Shown here: positions 57,859 through 64,000 of the stretch, piece after piece | Numbering within the stretch: position 1 is the first letter of the stretch | How the letters are laid out: each line of letters begins with the position of its first letter | NCBI GenBank assembly: GCA_037954665.1 | Contig: JBBMOL010000232.1 | Location: forward strand, 1 to 64,000 | Source of the DNA: Laguncularia racemosa | Taxonomy: Eukaryota; Streptophyta; Magnoliopsida; Myrtales; Combretaceae | Direction of reading: 5' to 3' | DNA: 64,000 nt | Notes under the pieces: generated by a model | Seen by the model: the letters and a program-made list of their open reading frames with translations, nothing else | Databases searched by the model: none | What the model was told of the DNA's origin: nothing | Position numbers and translations under genes: made by a program

Positions 57859-59383
57859 TGGCTAATCCTATAGTTGACCGTCTCCTCCACAAGGAAATCC
57901 GGGTTTGCAAACCTCTAGATCCAAAATTGGTACTGGATCACTAGTTTACTCTGTATGACCCTATGGAACAGGCCTTCATCTAAGAAAAGATAGGGCCCAT
58001 TTTGTCACTAATGAAGATAGAAATGAACCTACCTCTGATTCGGGCTATCTTACACCTTTGGGAAATCAAGCCCGCAGCTTTCTTTATTGAGGCACATGAG
58101 ATTACACAAACCCTAGAAGAATATACCCAACTTCTGCAGGCCCCATCACTTACCAGCGGGATATATGTGCCAGATCTCGAGGCTGGGTCGGTTGGTATTT
58201 TTAGTAGACTTTTGGGTATTCGCAAGACAATAATCAACCAAGCATTGGCAAACTACAACGGATACTGCCTTCGGATGGATAAATTAGAAGCGTAGTTCAT
58301 AGCCTAGAATGATGATGGGACATGAAGGATATATTATGTGGGGATCCCAAGAGCTATAAACAGATAAGGGTGTACGCTTTTATCCTGATAGCATTTGCAA
58401 CCGTACTCTTCCCTACCGGGATCTTTCACATCCACTACAGGGTTGCAGAACTGGTGGCCTAATTTCTAGAAGGGAAGTCTTATATCCCAGCCCTACTAGC
58501 TGAATAGATTAGGAATCTGAATTTTGTCAAAAAGAAAGGTCATGGAATTCTGCGCTCGAACATTAACCTCATCCTAATATGGTTCGTGAGCCATATCAAA
58601 TGCTTTAGGTTGAACGTGGTCTGAAAATCGCTAGCCCAACAAGTAGACCTTGTAGATTCCTACATAAAGAGGATAAAGTTAGCCAACGATCTTACTAGCC
58701 ATAGTTGGGTAAAAGTACTCAAGGGCTTTAGTGCCAATGATATCTTCTGGACTGCTAGATGGAGTTGCTGCAACAAAGTCATCTTAACCTGCAAAAACCT
58801 CCAGACTGTTCCTTTAATCGGTATCAATGGGTACACGGGTTATTATCCAAACTTATTAGTCCGTTAGTTCGGTACCATCTAAGATATAGTTTACAAGTCG
58901 TCATTGGAGGGAATCACATTTGAATACCAGGATCTAAGCTTGCTGATAGCTAAGAAGTTTGCTAAGCTGGGAGAGTTCAAAGCCCTATGGGAAGCCCAAA
59001 TTGAAAGCCTTAACATATACCTTGGAGACTTGGATGGTGAAGTAGGCAAGCATTGAGCTACTAGAGATTTCGTGATCAACCAACTATATCATATGAGAGA
59101 AAGGGCATACCGAGTCCCAGATGTCACTCAACCCATGCCAAACAATGTGGGTCCATAACTGAGAACCTACTTAGAACAAGTAAGGGCCCGAATGGAAGTA
59201 TATTTTGAAGCTGCAAACTACAAAAGAGATGCCTGGAAGGGAAGGTTCAAAGAGTCTGATTAAAGCAATAAGGCCTTGGAAGCTTAGTTGGAGAACAACC
59301 AAGTTAGAGTCAAAGAGTTGGAAGCCATCATCAATGGAAAACCGGCGACCACACAACCAAAGAAGAAGAGAACTAAGAACTAG
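57859..59383 (+). pseudogene. ORF1 of the third Ogre-family copy
   Basis: ATG 57859 (MANPIVDRLLHKEIRVCKP) is colinear with 2941. Many stops, among them TAG in the LDH-stop-FTLY position, after AFI, and around KLEA-stop-FIA. At least one frame shift occurs near 58310. A readable piece spans 58002-58295. The basic end PKKKRTKN and stop (59381-59383) are preserved. Confidence 0.88.
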
Positions 59384-59629
59384 ATTAGCATTGTATTCTT
59401 TTATGTTTTAATTATCGAACTCCAAGTTCCCAATATTAATAAAAATAAAGTTTCAGTATCATATCATTAATCAATGGTTGGCCCCTTTTTCTCTCAAGCA
59501 TTTGTGTGATATATGCATCATATTTACATATATACATTAAACTAAAAAATGCGTACCTAGGTGTCAAAGATAACTCCCAAACAATTGAACCCTCTAAGAA
59601 TCCCAATTCACACCTGCTTTAAGACCAAA

Positions 59630-60140
59630 ATGGCAAACAGTGGCAATAACAGCAATAACCACAATAACGCCAGTGCTGATATCGCCTTAGACCCAAAGAT
59701 CGTATCCCTAGAATAAACAATCCAGCAATTGGCTGCACAAGTCCACCTCCTGATTGAGAGTATCCGCCTCCTTCGCTCCACCCAACCAACTCAGGAAGAA
59801 CATTCAAGGGCCAGAAAAGGGAGGTAGTAGAAGGTCAACCTCCAAAGTATGAGGAGATCAATTCTCACCTCAACCCAGCATTCGAATATGAATTGAAAGT
59901 CAACCTTGGTCCAACCTCAGATGATATAAAAAGGGAAATGGAAGATATGTAAAAGGGGATGGAGAGAAAGCTTCTCCAACAACTGGTTGACAAAATGAAG
60001 ACGTTAGAAGAACCAGACAGCTTTGAGCAGGCAGAAATCACCAGCCTACTAGTATATGGGGAGGAAGCTTACCTAGAGAAGTTTAAGACCCTAGAGTTTG
60101 AAAAATATGATGGCACTGGATGCCTCAAGATGCATACAAG
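59630..60140 (+). pseudogene. gag N-terminal fragment of the third Ogre-family copy
   Basis: MANSGNNSNNHNNASADIA corresponds to the gag start at 4715. It carries stops (e.g. in SLE-stop-TIQQLAAQVHLL) and small indels. The last recognisable residues are KYDGTGCLKMHT, before foreign LTR sequence. Confidence 0.85.
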
Positions 60141-60525
60141 TCTTAAAAAATCATTTTCTTAGAATAAGTTGCCCAAAAACACAATAAAAGACAACAAAAA
60201 TAAAATAAGACATTTGGATAAGGTTTAGATTTCAGGAGATAGAGTGGTAACTTTAAGGTTTTAATAGGTTAGCTTCCGAACCCAGAAACTCTGGTTTTCT
60301 ATTTCCTCTTTCACAAAAAACGAAAAGAGGAAATCTCACTAACTAGTGGTCTAAATTAGGATTAATCTGCTCAATTAATCCTAATTCAATCTTTCCCAAT
60401 CATAGTTGGGTGGCGACTCCAAAATAAAATGAAATTCCTAACTCAAGTCGAGGGTCTACATTAGATGGGCATAGGGTCTAGTATAGATCGAATTAAGAAT
60501 GGAAAATAAAAAATTAGACTCAACA
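60141..60525 (+). repeat. LTR tail from a different Ogre-family copy
   Basis: Corresponds to positions ~2047-2429 of the young 5' LTR and ends GACTCAACA. It resembles that LTR more closely than the LTR at 55162-57224 does. It is followed by GGATAG, the first bases of a PBS region (GGATGG) with one transition, rather than by a copy of the bases flanking 55162. Confidence 0.8.
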
Positions 60526-60531
60526 GGATAG

Positions 60532-62149
60532 TGATGGGTGTCGAGTCCAACAAAAATAAAACCTACTCTTAGACAATTATATGATTTGCATATAGTGGTG
60601 AGTAAGGTCGAATCCACAGAGATTGGTAAAGATATTTCTATTCAAATACAACAATAAGGAAAAGAAAAATGGGGGGGGGGGGGAGGGTTTGTTTGTGAAT
60701 CAAATAAAGTAAAGCAAGGTAAGAAAATCAAATATTGATAAAAAGCCTAGCCAAAGGAATCAAGATAGTTTAATTCAAAGAATTGATCATCGATGCAAAT
60801 ATCACCTATTCTTAGTTCTAGATAAATTGGTTATGGTTATTAACAAGCTCTAACAACCTATCTCTCCTTACTTTCTCGATAACCTCCAACAAACGCTTCG
60901 AATTATTTCCTTTATTGATTAGACAATCCCTCAGACAAGCGCTTAGGATTTAATCTATCAATAGCATTAAAATCTAGAGAGACCACCAATTCATGCCAGT
61001 AGATTATAAGATAACCTATTTAAACATGATCATACACCTCCATAACATGAATTCGATCATCTCTTTTACAACCAAACATGTTATTGCGTCACTAAGACTA
61101 GAACAATCAAACAATTACGGATTTGACGTGCTAATTGACAATATATTATCTTGCTAATTAAGTAGAAGAGCTCTATTCATACCAATCAACAAAATAATAA
61201 TGACAAAACAATAAGAAGATATATGAATACCCAAAGACAAAGAATAGAATAAATACAAGTCAATTAGACCTCACAATTCGTGTAGAATTAAACATCTATG
61301 ACCCTTTGGCTAGAAAAGTAGCTTAGCCACTCATGTTCATAAGAAAAACGAAAATAAAAGATAGAAACATAATGAACCCGGTTGTTTGCTCTGCCTCCGC
61401 GTTTCCTTCTTCAAGATCCAAGATTCCAAAGTTCAAAAGTTGTTCTAACCCTCTAGGGTTGGCTCTATTTATACTATTAGATGGATAGCATGTGATCTTT
61501 TGCTAGCAAGATACGAAAATATCTTTCCTTTTTCAAGTAAATTTCGAGAAGTGAAGATACGTCTGCTTGGCACGCCCCACCACACGGCCGTGGGTTAAGC
61601 CGTGCCATCCTCTGTGCATATTCTTCAAGTCTTCAACAGCGCCCAGTGTGAACCACGGTTACACACACGGCCAGATTTCAAGCCGTGCCTTCGTCTGTGC
61701 ATAATCTTCAAGTCTTCATCCGTATCCAGTGTGTAGCACGGTTACACCCACGGCTAGATTTAAAGCCGTGTCTTCATCTGGTTGATGTTCCACACTTTCT
61801 TTTCCTTGGCACATCTATCTTCCACCACGGCTTCAAGCACGGTTTGGTCCACGGCTTACACCACGGTCGTGCCCTAGGCCGTGTCACTCCTTCTCTTCAT
61901 GCAGTGTGTAGCACGGTTTACAACATGGCCAAATCTTCAACCGTGTCTCATTCTAGAGGTGTAATTCCTTGTCTTGATCCAAGTTGTAGATGACTTCTCT
62001 AATTTACTTGAATTAACATCCTTGACTCCATTTTACCTGATTTATCACCATGATTAGAATTAAGTACCATTTCCTTATGATTTCTATAAAATCAATAATA
62101 ATTTAACACAATTTATACTATAAAGATTGAGTATAAAATGGCTCTATCA
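60532..62149 (-). repeat. 3' LTR of a minus-strand OTA-clade Gypsy element
   Basis: On the minus strand it starts TGATAGAGCCATTTTATAC (62149) and ends CTCGACACCCATCA (60532), 1,618 bp, TG...CA. A purine tract AAGTGTGGGGGAATT lies directly upstream (62164-62150, minus). It contains many CACGG/CCGTG motifs (61580-61945) and a 10-G run at 60671-60682 on plus. Confidence 0.75.
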
Positions 62150-63522
62150 AATTCCCCCACACTTAAACTCTTGCTTGTCCTCAAGCAATTGCATCAGATC
62201 AATTGAGAAATCTATCATAGATTATACAAACTTTCTTTTCATCATTCCAAGCATCTATTCATTTGTAATTCATGACTTGTAATTTAATGTCTACTACTTC
62301 AACCAAACTGGTTTCTTGTGATCAAATTACCATGGTCAAAATTTAATAGCTAATCTTAAACAAAACAAACTTTAATCCTCATGTTTAGCAAAAGAATTTT
62401 TTATTCCAAAAGTAAATACTTAATCCATTAAGGAAAAACACCCAATTAAACTTCATTGGACATTAGCAGACATATAATCCTTGCAACATAAAGTAAAAGC
62501 ATATTGTATAAGCACTTTGCTTAGATTTTCTCCCTTTTCTATTATAAGTCTTGTTTTATTCAATGAATGTTTGCATTCATGTTCTTTTGATTTATTCAAG
62601 CATCTATTTTGACGGGTTTTTGCCCGCTTCTTTTCATGAACTTTCGCCTTTTCTCCCTTATCGTTATAGTGAGTTCATTGAGTCGGCACATCCCGAGCTC
62701 GTCACTCAAGTGACCGGGTTTTGAGATACCCCTACGGACTCTTCCTCACTCTAACATTCAAGTTTTAATACTCTTAACTCAATTAGTTGAATCATTGGAG
62801 TAATGGCTATGCTTGATTTTTTTTTTTTTTTTTCACTAAGTGTTATAACAAGCAACTTTAAAGACTATACAGTAGCTAATATAACCTAGAAGTAAACTTG
62901 TTTATTTTTCACTTAGGGACTCAACTTACTCTTAGACTTCCAATTCTAAAGCTAAATACAAAGTAAATTTGTTTCTTAAAGATTTCACTACTTAATTTTA
63001 ATCAAGTACTCTAATCACATCAGTGGGTGAGCAAAGCATTTGAACAAGTCAATTTCCCATTTTTGTAGATGCTTATTACAACATTTAGTACAATCTCCAG
63101 ATTTCATGATAATTTTGAAAAAATTTGGCTTAAAATTGCTTAAGGACAAACAAACAAAGTATGGAGTAATTCTCTACTCTCTATAGTTTATTATCCTCTC
63201 CCCCACACTTAGCTTAAACAGTGTCCTCACTGTTTCTAATTCAACACAATTGAAGAGGAATTAACAACACAAGGCACATTAGAGAATAAGAGAAAGGAAA
63301 TACTGGTACTTCCCTAGTATTGAAGTTCTCCCCTTAAGCTCTGGAAAGTGGCATCTACGTTCATGTATCTTTGCTGCAGCTGATCCGAAGATTTCAAAAC
63401 TACACTAAAATCAAAACAAAACTAAAATAAACCAAAATTAAAGCAAAACAAAACTAAAACACTTTTTTTTTTTTTTTGACATGGGTTGCCTCCCATGAAG
63501 CGCCTTTCTTTAACGTCTTTGG
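62150..63522 (-). other. 3' untranslated region of the OTA-clade Gypsy element
   Basis: No ORF. The block AAAGGCGCTTCATGGGAGG on the minus strand (~63510-63490), just after the coding end, is a sequence usually found downstream of integrase in this group of plant Gypsy elements. Confidence 0.6.
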
Positions 63523-64000
63523 CTAGACATTCCAGGCCAGATGTTCGGATGAGGACCTTGATTCCGGCTTGGGTGCCTGTGGTAATGGGTTAATAAAATC
63601 CGCAACAAAAACATGAGAGGTATTGCTAGGATGTTTCATGGTCTCATAAATGTTAAATTTAATCACTTCACCATCAAATTCCATAGTGAGGGTGCCATCA
63701 TTTACATCAATTTTCGTTTTAGAAGTCTTAAGGAATGGTCGCCCTAATAATATCAGTGATGAAGGATTTGAATCACTATCGTCCATGTCAAGCACATAAA
63801 AATCGGCAGGAAAAACCAACCCATTGACTTGAACTAAAACATCCTCTAAAACTCCCTCAGGATAAACATTGGACCTATCAGCAAGTTGAACAATAATACC
63901 TGTTTCCTTCAAAAGACCAATATTTAAACGTTGATAAACCGACAAAGGCATGACATTAATAGAAGCTCCTAGATCACACATGGCTTTAGCGATTTCAAGA
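63523..64000 (-). CDS. Gypsy gag-pro C-terminus: retropepsin (partial, runs off right edge)
   Basis: Minus strand, open from the window edge to a stop at 63525-63523; the first ATG inside is at 63981, but the frame enters from outside (EIAKAMCDLGAS). The active site is CDLGASINVMPLSVY with DLGAS, then VQLADRSNVYPEGVLEDVLV, FPADFYVLDM, ILLGRPFLKTSKTKIDV and LTMEFDGEVIKFNI. This is the protease of the Athila/Tat (OTA) group. After ~25 further codons the frame stops at HLAWNV. RT, RNase H and integrase, expected next, are absent. Confidence 0.82.
   Translation of the reverse strand, partial: LEIAKAMCDLGASINVMPLSVYQRLNIGLLKETGIIVQLADRSNVYPEGVLEDVLVQVNGLVFPADFYVLDMDDSDSNPSSLILLGRPFLKTSKTKIDVNDGTLTMEFDGEVIKFNIYETMKHPSNTSHVFVADFINPLPQAPKPESRSSSEHLAWNV

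Larger units (their letters stand above)
55162..60140 (+). mobile_element. Third Ogre-family copy, 5' half only, heavily mutated
   Basis: 5' LTR 55162-57224, PBS region, leader, ORF1 and the first third of gag, colinear with 363-5210. It ends abruptly at 60140 inside gag (after GCATACAAG). It is far more diverged than the element at 363, so it is older. Confidence 0.88.

Noticed and set aside
60526..60531. Target duplication of the third Ogre copy
   Set aside because: GGATAG does not match the bases before 55162 (GCTCT) and fits the first bases of a PBS.

Overview
The window is nuclear DNA of a flowering plant, most likely a eudicot. It is AT-rich and contains plant-specific transposon lineages (Ogre/Tat Ty3-Gypsy, L1 LINEs, MULE, hAT), a plant F-box/kelch-type gene and a plant Alba-domain gene with GT-AG introns. 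No species can be named from sequence alone. About three quarters of the window is transposon-derived. Only two host genes are convincing: an intronless F-box gene (22872-23984, +) and an eight-exon Alba/RGG-box gene (34337-37755, +).

Layout. 1-19622 is a three-level nest. A Mutator-like transposase relic (minus, 18605-19622) was split by an older Ogre-type element (minus; 1-362 and 15019-18604, with its 3' half beyond the left edge). That element was split in turn inside its ORF1 by a nearly complete 14.66 kb Ogre-type element (plus, 363-15018, target duplication GTACC). The young element has two ~2.05 kb LTRs, a PBS complementary to a tRNA-Arg-type 3' end, the extra upstream ORF1 typical of Ogre, gag-pro, a 1.3k-residue open pol (RT, RNase H, second archaeal-type RNase H, integrase), an 88-bp tandem array in its 3' UTR, and a polypurine tract. 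It is decayed: nonsense codons in ORF1 and gag-pro, and a changed integrase catalytic residue.

19623-34336 holds the F-box gene and L1 and Gypsy fragments inserted into one another. 34337-37755 is the Alba gene. 37756-50873 is AT-rich with Gypsy, hAT and chromovirus-like relics. 50874-55088 is a small structurally complete gag-pro-only LTR element with a near-perfect target duplication. 55162-60525 is a third, heavily mutated Ogre-family copy fused at its gag to the LTR tail of a different Ogre copy. That fusion is cut by the 3' LTR of a minus-strand OTA-clade Gypsy element (60532-64000), which appears to have lost RT and integrase.

The least explained signal is a tRNA-like module (Pol III A-box and B-box matches about 40-80 bp apart) kept at the same place in all four full Ogre-family LTRs, despite heavy divergence elsewhere. 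All boundaries were read by eye; no alignment or database search was run.
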